DNA from: SABI01 sp963678555
Lineage (GTDB): Bacteria; Spirochaetota; Spirochaetia; Sphaerochaetales; Sphaerochaetaceae
Assembly (NCBI GenBank): GCA_963678555.2
Contig: CAXXJA010000003.1
Location: 62,001-126,000 of the forward strand
Direction of reading: 5' to 3'
DNA: 64,000 nt
Part shown: one piece after another, positions 42,076 to 50,969 of the stretch
How positions within the stretch are numbered: the first letter of the stretch is position 1
Layout: every line of letters starts with the position of its first letter
Position numbers and translations under genes: made by a program
The notes under the pieces: generated by a model
Seen by the model: the letters and a program-made list of their open reading frames with translations, nothing else
The model's database searches: none
What the model was told of the DNA's origin: nothing

Positions 42076-43155
42076 TCAGAGGACCGGATCTGTGTAGAAG
42101 ACTTCCTGTCCATCCACCGTGACGAACAGGTGCCGACCGACTTCCTGTTCCCCCCGGTAATAGGGAGCGCCTATGGGCACCTTCCCCCCTCCATCAGGGA
42201 GGTCGATAGCGACAACGGGCATCGCCAGTCCGCTGAGGAGCCCTCTCAATTCCCGCTCGAGTTGTATCGCCTCAGCCAGAGGAAGCCTCAGATGCCCCGT
42301 TCCGCTCACCATATCCCCATTGAAAAGATAATAGGGTTTCACTCTGACAGCGACAAGCTGGTTACACAGATCGCTCAGCACCTGCGCGTCATCATTGACC
42401 CCTCTGAGCAGAACACTCTGGTTCATCGCGGGAAACCCGTTATCGACGAATCTATTGACAGCCCGGGTACTCTCTGCGGTGATCTCTCTGGGATGATTGA
42501 ACTGAGTCATGAGATACATGGGAGCTGTTGAGTGCTTTTTAAGTATACCGATAAGCCTGTCTGTCACCCTCATCGGGTAGGTCACCACAGCACGCGTACA
42601 GATCCTGAGGATCAGGTCGCTCCGTCTCTCCCTGATACGTGAGATGAGTGAGTCAAGTGCGCTGTCACTGAGTGTAAGGGGGTCCCCCCCGGTGAGCAGG
42701 AGCTCCTTCACGTCTAGATGCTTCTCCAGATACCGGGAAACAGCATCGACCTGCTCTTCGCTGATGTGTGACCGCTCTCTCCCGGTAAGTCTTCGCCGGA
42801 AACAGTGGCGGCAGTAACTGGTACAGGTATCAGTGACGAGGAGAGCAGCACGCGATCTGTAGCGATGCACAAGGCCGGGAAGTGGAGAGTATCGATACTC
42901 CATCTGGGGATCCCGGCTCTCACCCGCTTTTCCCGAGCCCGTATCCGAGCCCGAACACTCCTCGATTCTCGGAACGATCTGTGCTCGTATAGGGTCATGC
43001 GGATCATTCCTGTCGACAAGAGATGCATAGTAGCGGCTTGTCATGAAGGGAAGGGTATCTGTATGGGCCTCAGAGAACCACTTCATCTCCTCTTCCTGAA
43101 GGTCTATGTAGTGTTCCAGCTCGTGCCGTGTTCGGATGAAGGTGCTCTCTGTCAT
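42076..43155 (-). CDS. epmB: EF-P beta-lysylation protein EpmB (lysine 2,3-aminomutase family)
   Basis: The 359-residue radical SAM enzyme converts lysine to beta-lysine using PLP and a [4Fe-4S] cluster. The cluster motif CxxxCxxC is at 111-118 (CTSYCRHC). The LTGGDPL segment and a C-terminal PLP lysine region (DGGGKVPIG) are present. Catabolic lysine aminomutases have the same features, but the position next to efp and epmA supports EpmB. The start lacks a Shine-Dalgarno sequence; TGGACG, 17 bp and TATTTC end 6 bases before the ATG. Confidence 0.9.
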   Translation of the reverse strand: MTESTFIRTRHELEHYIDLQEEEMKWFSEAHTDTLPFMTSRYYASLVDRNDPHDPIRAQIVPRIEECSGSDTGSGKAGESRDPQMEYRYSPLPGLVHRYRSRAALLVTDTCTSYCRHCFRRRLTGRERSHISEEQVDAVSRYLEKHLDVKELLLTGGDPLTLSDSALDSLISRIRERRSDLILRICTRAVVTYPMRVTDRLIGILKKHSTAPMYLMTQFNHPREITAESTRAVNRFVDNGFPAMNQSVLLRGVNDDAQVLSDLCNQLVAVRVKPYYLFNGDMVSGTGHLRLPLAEAIQLERELRGLLSGLAMPVVAIDLPDGGGKVPIGAPYYRGEQEVGRHLFVTVDGQEVFYTDPVL

Positions 43156-43259
43156 GCCAAAGAAATACCATCTTATTCATATCTCGTCCAGTGGGATAGT
43201 GTTGCAGAACCGGTAGGGTCGGAGTACACTGGATAAAACATCTCAGAAACGAGGTCACT

Positions 43260-44570
43260 ATGGAACACACAAACACCAACAGAACCATGAAAGGGTATTA
43301 CCTCACGACATTCCTCATCGGACTCGGATTCTTCACGATGGGCCTGATGGACCCGCTGTATGATACCTATATTCCGATCTTCCTCTCGAACTTCATCGAT
43401 TCCAACGCGCTTATCGGGTCGATCATGACCCTCGATAATGTGTTCGCGATCTTCCTGATCCCGGTCTTTGCGGCACTCAGTGACAGAACGAGGACCCCTA
43501 TCGGCAGAAGGATGCCCTATATCATCACGCTTCTGCCTCTCAGTGCTGTGGTGTTCGCCCTGATCCCGTTCAGTGCTCTCACATCTCTTGCCCTCCTTAT
43601 CATCCTCATTTTCGCTCTCAATATCTTCAAGCAGGCAGTTCGAGGCCCGGTTGTCGCCCTCATGCCCGATATCATCCCGGGAGACCTGAGAAGTGAAGCG
43701 AACGGGGTGATCAACACGATGGGAGGTATCGCCGCTATCGTGGGAACTATCGGTCTTGCACGCATGATGAATATCGCTGTCAACATTCCCGGTCGTGGAC
43801 CCACCGACAATATCCTGGCATTCCCTATAGCATCGGTTCTTGTAATCTTCGCTGTACTTCTTCTGTTCTTCTTCGTCAAAGAGCATAGAGGAAAGAAGGT
43901 GGACAGTGAGAGTGAGAAGAGGGTTCCCATTCTGATGAGCCTGAAAGCGATCTTCGGGGAGAAGGAGAAGAGTGCTCTCTTCATCCTTCTGGCTCTGCTG
44001 TTCTGGTTCATAGGATATCAGGGAGTGCTGCCCTTTGTCGGTAAATATTCAGTGGAAGTGCTTGAAACCAGTAAGGGAAGCGCCGCACTTGCGGCAGGTA
44101 TGGTCGGCATCGCCTATGCAGCCTTCGCCATTCCCAGCGGCATCATCGCACACAGGACAGGAAGAAGGATCACGATCCGAACGGCTCTCATCGCACTCGT
44201 CATCGTGCTCACCCTTATCCTGCTGCATAATATGATAGTCGTCCCCTCCGGCATGTCAGCCTCCCTGAGACTCTACAGCTTCTGGGCTCTGATGTTCGCC
44301 TTCGGGATGTTCTGGGTCACCGTAGTGACGAACTCATTCCCCATGCTGTGGCAGATGGCCGATTACTCGAACATGGGAATCTACACCGGGCTGTACTACT
44401 TCTTCAGCCAGCTCGCAAGTATCATCGCCCCACCTATTACAGGAGCACTTATCGACATCTTCGGCTTCGGCTCAATATTCGCCTTTGCCGCTATCTGTAT
44501 GGCTATCGCATGGGTTCTGATGGGTCAGGTAAAACGGGGAGAGGTCTCGAACCATTCCCAGGAGATGTGA
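43260..44570 (+). CDS. MFS transporter, SLC45/GPH sugar-transporter-like
   Basis: The 436-residue protein has about 12 membrane helices. The loop AALSDRTRTPIGRRMPYI (about 79-96) is the signature of the glycoside-pentoside-hexuronide/SLC45-like group of sugar:cation symporters. AVRGPVVALMPDIIP, in the fourth helix region, also fits. The substrate is unknown. GAGGT lies before the ATG. The gene is monocistronic, bounded by a bidirectional terminator downstream. Confidence 0.88.
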   Translation: MEHTNTNRTMKGYYLTTFLIGLGFFTMGLMDPLYDTYIPIFLSNFIDSNALIGSIMTLDNVFAIFLIPVFAALSDRTRTPIGRRMPYIITLLPLSAVVFALIPFSALTSLALLIILIFALNIFKQAVRGPVVALMPDIIPGDLRSEANGVINTMGGIAAIVGTIGLARMMNIAVNIPGRGPTDNILAFPIASVLVIFAVLLLFFFVKEHRGKKVDSESEKRVPILMSLKAIFGEKEKSALFILLALLFWFIGYQGVLPFVGKYSVEVLETSKGSAALAAGMVGIAYAAFAIPSGIIAHRTGRRITIRTALIALVIVLTLILLHNMIVVPSGMSASLRLYSFWALMFAFGMFWVTVVTNSFPMLWQMADYSNMGIYTGLYYFFSQLASIIAPPITGALIDIFGFGSIFAFAAICMAIAWVLMGQVKRGEVSNHSQEM

Positions 44571-44623
44571 AATCCTTCGTGGGTTTCTGAAGATGAGAAC
44601 GTAATAGTTCTCCTGAAAATACG

Positions 44624-44646
44624 AAAGGGTGCTCAAGGCACCCTTT
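44624..44646. terminator. Bidirectional terminator between convergent genes
   Basis: AAAGGGTGC (44624-44632), loop TCAAG and GCACCCTTT (44638-44646) give a 9-bp perfect stem. Leftward it is followed by TTTCGTATTTT, a better T-rich tract than the rightward TTTCTG. It sits between the sugar transporter and the 328-residue gene. Confidence 0.75.
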
Positions 44647-44665
44647 CTGCTTACTGGTACACTTC

Positions 44666-45652
44666 TCAGAACTGAAGAGCATCAAACAGGGAATCAACAG
44701 CATCACGTCTCTTGTCCTCTGCCGTCGAAAGGAAGGATCCCGGGGAAACGAACTCCGGTTCTCCACCCTGATAGGGTTCCGGAGCAACGAGGATCTCGGG
44801 CGCAAACAGGACAGGCATGGAATTCTTCACTATCCAGAGAGTAGCAGCAGATGGTGTGAAGACATCCTCGACGTACTCCTCGACCGTTTCAACAGGAACC
44901 TTCTTACCAATCGATGCCTCATCGACCTCCGCAGCCTTCTTCTGTGTGGCTGGTGCGGCTTCGGCCGTAACAGGAGCCTTTGTTTCAGGCTGTTCAGCAA
45001 CTTCGAGCTGTTCTTCCTCAATAACCGTTTCCGGGGCAATGTCCTTGACAGCAGCAGCTTCAGAGGCAACCGGTTCCTCTTCTATCTCCAAAGCCGGCAT
45101 CGGGGCAACCGCCGCTTCTTCAGCCTCAGGAACAGTTGGTTCCTCCACCGTCACAGGAGCAGCCGGTTCGGATGCGGCACGAGCTTCATCAGCCTCCACA
45201 GGAAGCATCAGGTCATCGACGGGTTCCATAGCTTTCTCAGTTTCAGTTTCGGTCTCAACAGCCTGAAGAGCGGGCTCTTCTGCCTGTGTACGCTCTTCGA
45301 CCTCTGTCTCGATCGCCTCAGCGGGAACTTCCTGTTCAGCTTCTGCTATTTCTTTCACCTCGACGAATTCCACTGGAGGAATATAGGGAGTCACCTTCAT
45401 ACTCAGAGTTACCGGAGGCGGTACCTGAATCTCAGCTTCCGTTTCTGAAACGGGCTCTTCGGGAACAGCGCTCTCCTGTACAGCAGGTTCCTCTCTGGGA
45501 GGAGCACTCACCGGTACCTCTTTGGGAGGCATGGGACGGGCAACCTCTGTCTGCACGGTGGTTTGCGGCTGAAAATACAGAATGCCTGCCAGCACAAAAA
45601 CAGTAAGTGAGATGATGATACCAAAAATGATGTACAGTCCTGTCTTTCTCAT
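44666..45652 (-). CDS. Membrane-anchored Pro/Glu/Ala-rich periplasmic protein
   Basis: The 328-residue protein has one transmembrane segment (about 5-28), a long low-complexity region rich in E, A, P, V and T (about 30-265), and a conserved-looking C-terminal part (SAATLWIVKNSMPVLFAPEILVAPEP). The architecture is like TonB or other periplasm-spanning linkers, with the C-terminal module reaching toward the outer membrane or cell wall. No family is recognised. The composition is strongly acidic, unlike the usual Lys/Pro linker of TonB. It is 13 bases before coaE, in the direction of transcription after it. Confidence 0.7.
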   Translation of the reverse strand: MRKTGLYIIFGIIISLTVFVLAGILYFQPQTTVQTEVARPMPPKEVPVSAPPREEPAVQESAVPEEPVSETEAEIQVPPPVTLSMKVTPYIPPVEFVEVKEIAEAEQEVPAEAIETEVEERTQAEEPALQAVETETETEKAMEPVDDLMLPVEADEARAASEPAAPVTVEEPTVPEAEEAAVAPMPALEIEEEPVASEAAAVKDIAPETVIEEEQLEVAEQPETKAPVTAEAAPATQKKAAEVDEASIGKKVPVETVEEYVEDVFTPSAATLWIVKNSMPVLFAPEILVAPEPYQGGEPEFVSPGSFLSTAEDKRRDAVDSLFDALQF

Positions 45653-45664
45653 GTCTGTTAGTTC

Positions 45665-46270
45665 CTATATTCCTATACTAATGCATAACTCATCAACTTG
45701 TCGATGTATAAAATGCTCACTTCCCCTATTCCTGAGGATCTGCACTGTCCCGTCACCCCGGTCCCGGTCCCGGTCCCTGCGTACTTTAATGTCTCGCTGA
45801 GCATCCTGGACAGCGAGAAACCGAAGCAGGCTGACTCCGTCCCGTCTTCTTGCTCTGAGATAGCGCAGGTGGAAGGGAGCTTTCACGAAACAGATTGTAT
45901 CACAGAGCGAATCAAGATGCATCCTGTGAAGAAGCGCTGCATTGATCACAACCGCAGGAGCACCCTTTTTTCTTTCCAGTTCTATCGCATCCTGTACCGA
46001 TCGCACCATCCGTGGATGCACGACAGCCTCCAATCGCCGGAGCTGTTTCTCATTGTTGAATACGATGGCACCGAGAGCCTTACGGTCGACCTCACCCTCT
46101 CCGTCGATGATGGAATCCGAGAACACCGCCCTGAGCTCGTCGGCACTTTCGTTCAAAGCGCTATGCCCGAGAGCATCTACATCGATCTCTACTATACCTC
46201 TTTCGACCAGCAGTTTTGCGATTGAGCTCTTCCCTGCGCAGTATCTACCGGTCAGACCGACAATCTTCAA
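45665..46270 (-). CDS. coaE: Dephospho-CoA kinase
   Basis: CoaE phosphorylates dephospho-CoA, the last step of CoA synthesis. The 201-residue form starts MKIVGLTGRYCAGKSS, with a P-loop GRYCAGKS that differs from the usual GGIGSGKS; DVDALGH and VVINAALLHRMHL follow as in the family. I chose the TTG at 46270. It overlaps the polA stop codon (TTGA) and has GGGGGAG 6 bases upstream. An ATG 15 bases earlier would add MGGDA and sit inside the ribosome binding site. The tail contains RDRDRDR, coded by a hexanucleotide repeat. Confidence 0.85.
   Translation of the reverse strand: MKIVGLTGRYCAGKSSIAKLLVERGIVEIDVDALGHSALNESADELRAVFSDSIIDGEGEVDRKALGAIVFNNEKQLRRLEAVVHPRMVRSVQDAIELERKKGAPAVVINAALLHRMHLDSLCDTICFVKAPFHLRYLRARRRDGVSLLRFLAVQDAQRDIKVRRDRDRDRGDGTVQILRNRGSEHFIHRQVDELCISIGI
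45757..45774. repeat. Hexanucleotide tandem repeat in coaE
   Basis: Three perfect copies of CCCGGT encode the (Arg-Asp) repeat near the CoaE C-terminus. Changes in copy number would add or remove two residues without a frameshift. Confidence 0.7.
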
Positions 46271-48978
46271 TGCATCTCCCCCCATGAACGACCCGTCTCG
46301 ATGCTGACACGCATAGGAATGGAGAGGGGGTACGCATGCTCCATAGTATCCCGTACAAGCAGCTTCATCTGATCGACCTCTTCCAGAGGAACTTCGAAGA
46401 TCAGTTCATCGTGAACCTGCAGAAGCAGCCGACTGGCAAGCCCTGCGTGTTCGATTGCATGGGAGATGTTCAGCATAGCCTGCTTCATGATATCTGCAGC
46501 CGATCCCTGAATCACCGTATTAACGGCTATACGCTCGGCTCCCTGCCGTACCGTACCGTTGGAGGAGTGTATCTCCGGTATCAGCCGGCGTCGGCCAAGA
46601 AGGGTCGTTACCTGTCCATGCTCTTTCGCTCCGTCCACAATGCTTTCCATAAAGGAGGTTACCCGGGAAAGACGGGAGAAGTAGTTGTCGATGAATTCCG
46701 CGGCCTTGGAACGGGTGATACCGAGTTCGTTGGAGAGCCGGAAGGCCGACATCCCGTAGATGACTCCGAAGTTTATGATCTTGGCGATTCTCCGCTCTTC
46801 AGTGCTCACAAACTCCGGGTGGATATCGAAGATGAGGCCCGCTGTCCTCTTGTGGATATCCTGACCCTCGCGAAAGGCTTCACAGAGAGTCGGATCAGCA
46901 CTCATATGGGCAAGGACGACCAGCTCGATCTGGGAATAGTCGGCAGAAAGAAGGGTAGAACCTTCCTCCGCCATGAAGGCATCCCGAATCCGTCTGCCGT
47001 CATCACTCTTGATCGGAATATTCTGCAGATTCGGATTCCTGCTCGACAGACGTCCGGTTGCAGTGCCTGTCTGAGTGAAGGACGTATGGATCCGCAGGGT
47101 ATCTGGATTGATCATCTGGGGCAACACATCGATATAGGTGTTCTTCAGCTTGACCAGTGAGCGGTTCTGCACGATACGCCGGGGCACGACATCAAGGAGA
47201 GCAAGGCGTTCAAGCACGTCGATCGCGGTAGAGTATCCGGTCTTGTTCTTCTTGCCATGCGGAAGACCGCGCTCCTCGAACAGTACCTCCTGAAGCTGTT
47301 TGGTGCTGTTCATGTTGAACGCATGCCCCACTTCCCTGTAGACTTCCTCCTCGATCTCGGCCAGACGTGATGTGATCTCATCCCCGAAGGATTCCAGTTT
47401 CGTTCTATCCAGGTAGACCCCGGCCAGCTCCATCTTCGCAAGAATAGGGATTAGGGGCATCTCAAGAGAGGTAAACAGTGTCTCTATCCCCTCCTTTTTG
47501 AGCATTGAAGAGAACACGTGGTACAGTCTCAGTGTGATATCCGCATCCTCGGCGGCATACGGCAGTGCCTTCTCAAGGGGAATGTCGCTGAAGAGGCTTC
47601 CCTTGGGAACGACCTCGTCATAGTGTATCGTGGTATACCCGTCAAGGTAGGTATGGGCAAGGAAGTCCATATTGTATACGTTCGCTGAGGAATCAAGAAC
47701 CCAGGCTGCAATCATCGTATCGAAGAACAGGTCTATCGAATCTATGCCGTTTCGCATCATCACCTTGTAATCATACTTGATATTCTGCCCGACCAGACGG
47801 ATCTTCTTATCGCTCAGGAACCTGCCCAGGAGACTCAGGGCCTCTTCGGCATCCACCACGACCTTCTGAGAGGCAACCAGCGGCACGTAGTAGGCTATCC
47901 TCTCCTGGAAGGAGAAACTGAAGCCCACGGGAACAGCCTTCATCTCATCAATATCAGTCGTCTCGAAATCAAGAGCCATCACTGTTCCGCTCTCGATCGT
48001 ATCACAGACAGCGGCGAACTCCTCAAGACTTGTCAGTGCCCGGTACTCACCGGGAGCGTTGAGCTCGCTTTCCGCTGCCGGCTTCTCTTCGATGCTCCTG
48101 CCGACGGCCGCAATCAGGCTGCTTGCCTGAGCCTGCTCAAAGAATGGAATAGCCCCGCTCCAGTCGATACTTTCGGTGGTGAACCGGTCGCTCTCGAACT
48201 CGATTGCGGTGGGCACATCATCCCTGAGAACCACCAGGTCGCGAGACAGGAACGCCATCTCTCTTGATTCTGCAAGCTTTTTGGTTACAGAGGGAGCATG
48301 CTCATCGATATGCTCGTATATCGCATCGAGGGAATCCCATTCGGCAAGAAGCTTCACTGCACCCTTCGGCCCGATTCCCTTGACACCCGGAACATTATCG
48401 GAGGAATCTCCGATGAGGGAGAGGTAATCGACAATCTGATCGGTACGGACAGCGAACTCCTCGAGCACCTCCTCAGGCCCTATCCTGCGGTACGAACTCG
48501 ACCCGTTCCGCGGCGGACGCAGTGCAGATACGTGCTCATCAACAAGCTGCAGCAGATCCTTATCACCGGTGACCATCACCGTATCGATATCATGCATTGA
48601 GGCCTGTTTCGCGACCGAAGCGATGATGTCATCAGCCTCCCAGCCGTCCACTGCGATGTGAGGAATGTTCGCAGCATCGAGGATCTCAAGAATCCTCGGC
48701 ACCTGCTCATGAAGGTCTTCCGGAGCAGCTTCCCGGTTTGCCTTGTACATATCGTACATCTCATGGCGGAAGGTGGGAGTCCTGCTGTCCAGGGCGACAA
48801 CAAGGTAGTCGACAGGGTACTCTCTGAGGACCTTTATCAGGGTGGAGTAGAAACCGAACAGCGCAGAGACGTTCCGTCCCTCCCCGTCCTTCAGCGGTCG
48901 TTTGATGAAGGCGAAGTACGAGCGATAGATAAGTGCGAAGGCATCGAGTACATAGAGAGTCTTTCTGGTCTGCTTCAT
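46267..48978 (-). CDS. polA: DNA polymerase I
   Basis: The 903-residue polymerase I has all three activities. The 5'-3' exonuclease has YRSYFAF and GDKDLLQLV in the N-terminal 300 residues. The 3'-5' proofreading domain appears intact: DFETT, NIKYDYK and YAAEDAD. The polymerase domain has motif A (LLSADYSQIEL), B (RRIAKIINFGVIYG) and C (LLQVHDELIFEV). It processes Okazaki fragments and fills repair gaps. The start overlaps the stop of the hydrolase gene (ATGA), and the stop overlaps the coaE start. Confidence 0.97.
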   Translation of the reverse strand: MKQTRKTLYVLDAFALIYRSYFAFIKRPLKDGEGRNVSALFGFYSTLIKVLREYPVDYLVVALDSRTPTFRHEMYDMYKANREAAPEDLHEQVPRILEILDAANIPHIAVDGWEADDIIASVAKQASMHDIDTVMVTGDKDLLQLVDEHVSALRPPRNGSSSYRRIGPEEVLEEFAVRTDQIVDYLSLIGDSSDNVPGVKGIGPKGAVKLLAEWDSLDAIYEHIDEHAPSVTKKLAESREMAFLSRDLVVLRDDVPTAIEFESDRFTTESIDWSGAIPFFEQAQASSLIAAVGRSIEEKPAAESELNAPGEYRALTSLEEFAAVCDTIESGTVMALDFETTDIDEMKAVPVGFSFSFQERIAYYVPLVASQKVVVDAEEALSLLGRFLSDKKIRLVGQNIKYDYKVMMRNGIDSIDLFFDTMIAAWVLDSSANVYNMDFLAHTYLDGYTTIHYDEVVPKGSLFSDIPLEKALPYAAEDADITLRLYHVFSSMLKKEGIETLFTSLEMPLIPILAKMELAGVYLDRTKLESFGDEITSRLAEIEEEVYREVGHAFNMNSTKQLQEVLFEERGLPHGKKNKTGYSTAIDVLERLALLDVVPRRIVQNRSLVKLKNTYIDVLPQMINPDTLRIHTSFTQTGTATGRLSSRNPNLQNIPIKSDDGRRIRDAFMAEEGSTLLSADYSQIELVVLAHMSADPTLCEAFREGQDIHKRTAGLIFDIHPEFVSTEERRIAKIINFGVIYGMSAFRLSNELGITRSKAAEFIDNYFSRLSRVTSFMESIVDGAKEHGQVTTLLGRRRLIPEIHSSNGTVRQGAERIAVNTVIQGSAADIMKQAMLNISHAIEHAGLASRLLLQVHDELIFEVPLEEVDQMKLLVRDTMEHAYPLSIPMRVSIETGRSWGEMH

Positions 48979-49757
48979 GGGGTCATTCCTTGGATCTGAG
49001 GGAATTCAAGTGTCAGCATATCATATGCCGGATGAATATCCTCAGGAAGATCGGCATCAAAGGCATGATGCTCGAGGCGGTGTGAGATATGGGTAAGATA
49101 GGTCTTCTTCGCACCGATACGCCGGGCAGCGGCAACCGCTTCCTCCACGTTCATGTGGGTGGGGTGATGTTCGTAGCGCAGGGTATCGAGAACGACCACG
49201 TCGAGTCCCTTCAGAAGGGAAAAACTTTCCTCGGGTATTGTCTTGCAGTCAGTGAGGTAGGCAAACGGCCCGATACGGTATCCGAATACGGTTTTGCACC
49301 CGTGGATAATCGGTACCGGTATACAGTGCACTCCGGCAAGGTTCAGGCCTTCCCGGGGGATCACATGTGCGTGAAGCTGAGGCAGCCCTCCCCGGAAGGG
49401 GTTCTTCCCCACCGCATAGGCGAACCGCGTATTGAGAGTCTCTATGACAGCCTCAGAACCATAAACATCAAGCGGACCTTCGGCGCAGAACACTCTCAGG
49501 TCATCAATTCCGTTGATATGGTCTGCATGACAGTGGGTATACAACACCCCGTCCAGGTGGGTGACATCAGCTCTGATCATCTGAAGCCGGAACTCAGGCC
49601 CCGTATCGACCACATAGCGGTATCCCTCGTGTTCTATGAGAATGCTTGAACGATACCGCTTGTTCTTCGGATCATCACTTGAACACACCGTACAGGAGCA
49701 TCCCACCTTGGGGACTCCATGTGAGGTGCCTGTACCGAGGAAGGTAATCCTCATCAC
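48975..49757 (-). CDS. Metallo-beta-lactamase-fold hydrolase (PhnP-like)
   Basis: The 260-residue MBL-fold protein has the metal motif THCHADH (74-80) and further histidines at HGCKT and THISH. It also has a GCSCTVC cysteine cluster (C20, C22, C25), as in PhnP/COG1235 proteins, where it binds a structural zinc. PhnP cleaves cyclic phosphate esters, but no phn genes are nearby, so the substrate is unknown and may be a nucleotide given the polA neighbour. The start overlaps the stop of the 148-residue membrane protein gene. Confidence 0.87.
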   Translation of the reverse strand: MMRITFLGTGTSHGVPKVGCSCTVCSSDDPKNKRYRSSILIEHEGYRYVVDTGPEFRLQMIRADVTHLDGVLYTHCHADHINGIDDLRVFCAEGPLDVYGSEAVIETLNTRFAYAVGKNPFRGGLPQLHAHVIPREGLNLAGVHCIPVPIIHGCKTVFGYRIGPFAYLTDCKTIPEESFSLLKGLDVVVLDTLRYEHHPTHMNVEEAVAAARRIGAKKTYLTHISHRLEHHAFDADLPEDIHPAYDMLTLEFPQIQGMTP

Positions 49758-50200
49758 AGCGAGTCCAGAGTACCCTTCAGGATGCGTTCAAGAGCACGCA
49801 ACTGATTCTGGGTGAAACGGCTGGTCTGGGCGAAGCCGTCAGCAAGCACTGTCTTCAGCTCGGAACTCTCAAATGATGAAAAATCCACTCCCGTCTTGAG
49901 TGAGTCAAGGTAATCGAGGATAGCCTCTTCTCCCTGCACGGAGCGGTTGTGTAGCTGCTGGTAGAAATCCTGAGTGTCGAACTGGGCAACGTACTGATCG
50001 ATCTCGACCTGGGGAACCCGGGCTTTCTCGAGGATATCCGTCACCGAAGTCTTCAGCTGATCAACATCCCGCTTTCCCTGATAGGAAATGCCGAAAAAAG
50101 GATCTGCGATTGTCGGCACGAAAAAATAGACGATGAAATACAAAAGTGCAGCAAGAATGACTGCAGATAGCGATGAACCGATTACTGTTCTCTTAACCAT
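49754..50200 (-). CDS. Single-span membrane protein, unknown
   Basis: The 148-residue protein has an N-terminal transmembrane segment (about 8-32, LSAVILAALLYFIVYFFVP) and a helical, charged soluble part rich in Q, D and L. No family is recognised. GAGGAG lies 7 bases before the ATG. It heads the operon with the PhnP-like hydrolase, polA and coaE. A nine-base C tract (minus strand) lies 56 bases before the start. Confidence 0.7.
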   Translation of the reverse strand: MVKRTVIGSSLSAVILAALLYFIVYFFVPTIADPFFGISYQGKRDVDQLKTSVTDILEKARVPQVEIDQYVAQFDTQDFYQQLHNRSVQGEEAILDYLDSLKTGVDFSSFESSELKTVLADGFAQTSRFTQNQLRALERILKGTLDSL

Positions 50201-50255
50201 ACCTCATCTCCTCATCAGATACTGTGATACTACCACAATCGACACGGGTTAGATA

Positions 50256-50264
50256 GGGGGGGGG
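50256..50264. repeat. Nine-base homopolymeric G tract
   Basis: A run of nine G (C on the coding strand) lies in the spacer between an outer-membrane protein gene and the 148-residue gene, just upstream of a TAGTAT -10-like hexamer. Tracts of this length are prone to slippage. Confidence 0.7.
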
Positions 50265-50269
50265 AGATG

Positions 50270-50899
50270 CTACAAAACCCGAGTGATGAACGAGAGTGCG
50301 AGCTTACCGTTTTTCCAGTCAGGATTGTAGGGGTCAAGAGGGCCGTAGGATGACACAGAGTAGGAAATACCGGCACTGAAACGGCTGAAGGATATATCAA
50401 GACGGGCTCTGTAGGAGAGCGAGAAGTTATCCCACAGGTCGCCGGTGGCAGTGTCACTGTACACGACATTACTCTCATCGTAGAGCCAGAGCTCAGGCCT
50501 CCAGTCCTCATACAGATTGAGTCCGTAGGCAGGTCCTGCCCCCACGGAGAGTGTGGTGAACTCAGCGACCTTCGTCGTGATACTCAGTGCCGCCATCCCG
50601 AATAGTGACTGGTGAATCCCGTCCGAAAAGACAGCCTCTCCGTCATTCACTATGTCGATAATCTCTCCCTGACGGGTGATTCCATATGCATCGAGCGAGA
50701 AATATGTGTTGGAGATTCGGATCTCGACGCCGCTTGCCCAGTTGTTCACGTCGATCACATCAGCCTCCCGGATCGTATCTGACCCGACAGGCTTCTGGAA
50801 CTCCTGAATAGTGCCGATATTCACCGTGAACGGAAGCGCATAGACTCCAGTAAATACAGTGAGGAACACAACTATGATGCTGACAACTCTTTTTTTCAC
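50270..50899 (-). CDS. Small outer-membrane beta-barrel-like protein (tandem family, copy 3)
   Basis: The 209-residue exported protein has a signal peptide (VKKRVVSIIVVFLTVFTGVYALP) and strand pairs typical of a small barrel. The C-terminal region, ISYSVSSYGPLDPYNPDWKNGKLALSFITRVL, parallels the ends of the next two genes upstream. I chose the GTG at 50899, because the longer frame starts with 13 non-signal residues. GGTGA is upstream. It is the last gene of the three-member tandem set and is followed by the G tract. The function is unknown. Confidence 0.72.
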   Translation of the reverse strand: MKKRVVSIIVVFLTVFTGVYALPFTVNIGTIQEFQKPVGSDTIREADVIDVNNWASGVEIRISNTYFSLDAYGITRQGEIIDIVNDGEAVFSDGIHQSLFGMAALSITTKVAEFTTLSVGAGPAYGLNLYEDWRPELWLYDESNVVYSDTATGDLWDNFSLSYRARLDISFSRFSAGISYSVSSYGPLDPYNPDWKNGKLALSFITRVL

Positions 50900-50925
50900 G
50901 TGTATCACCGACAACTCAGAAGCGA

Positions 50926-50952
50926 GATACTCCCGCACAGGGCGGGAGTATC
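50926..50952. other. Strong hairpin between tandem outer-membrane protein genes
   Basis: GATACTCCCGC (50926-50936) and GCGGGAGTATC (50942-50952) form an 11-bp perfect stem with a 5-base loop. No T-run follows in the leftward direction, so it may stabilise or divide the mRNA rather than terminate it. Confidence 0.65.
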
Positions 50953-50969
50953 ATACATTGTAACCGAAT

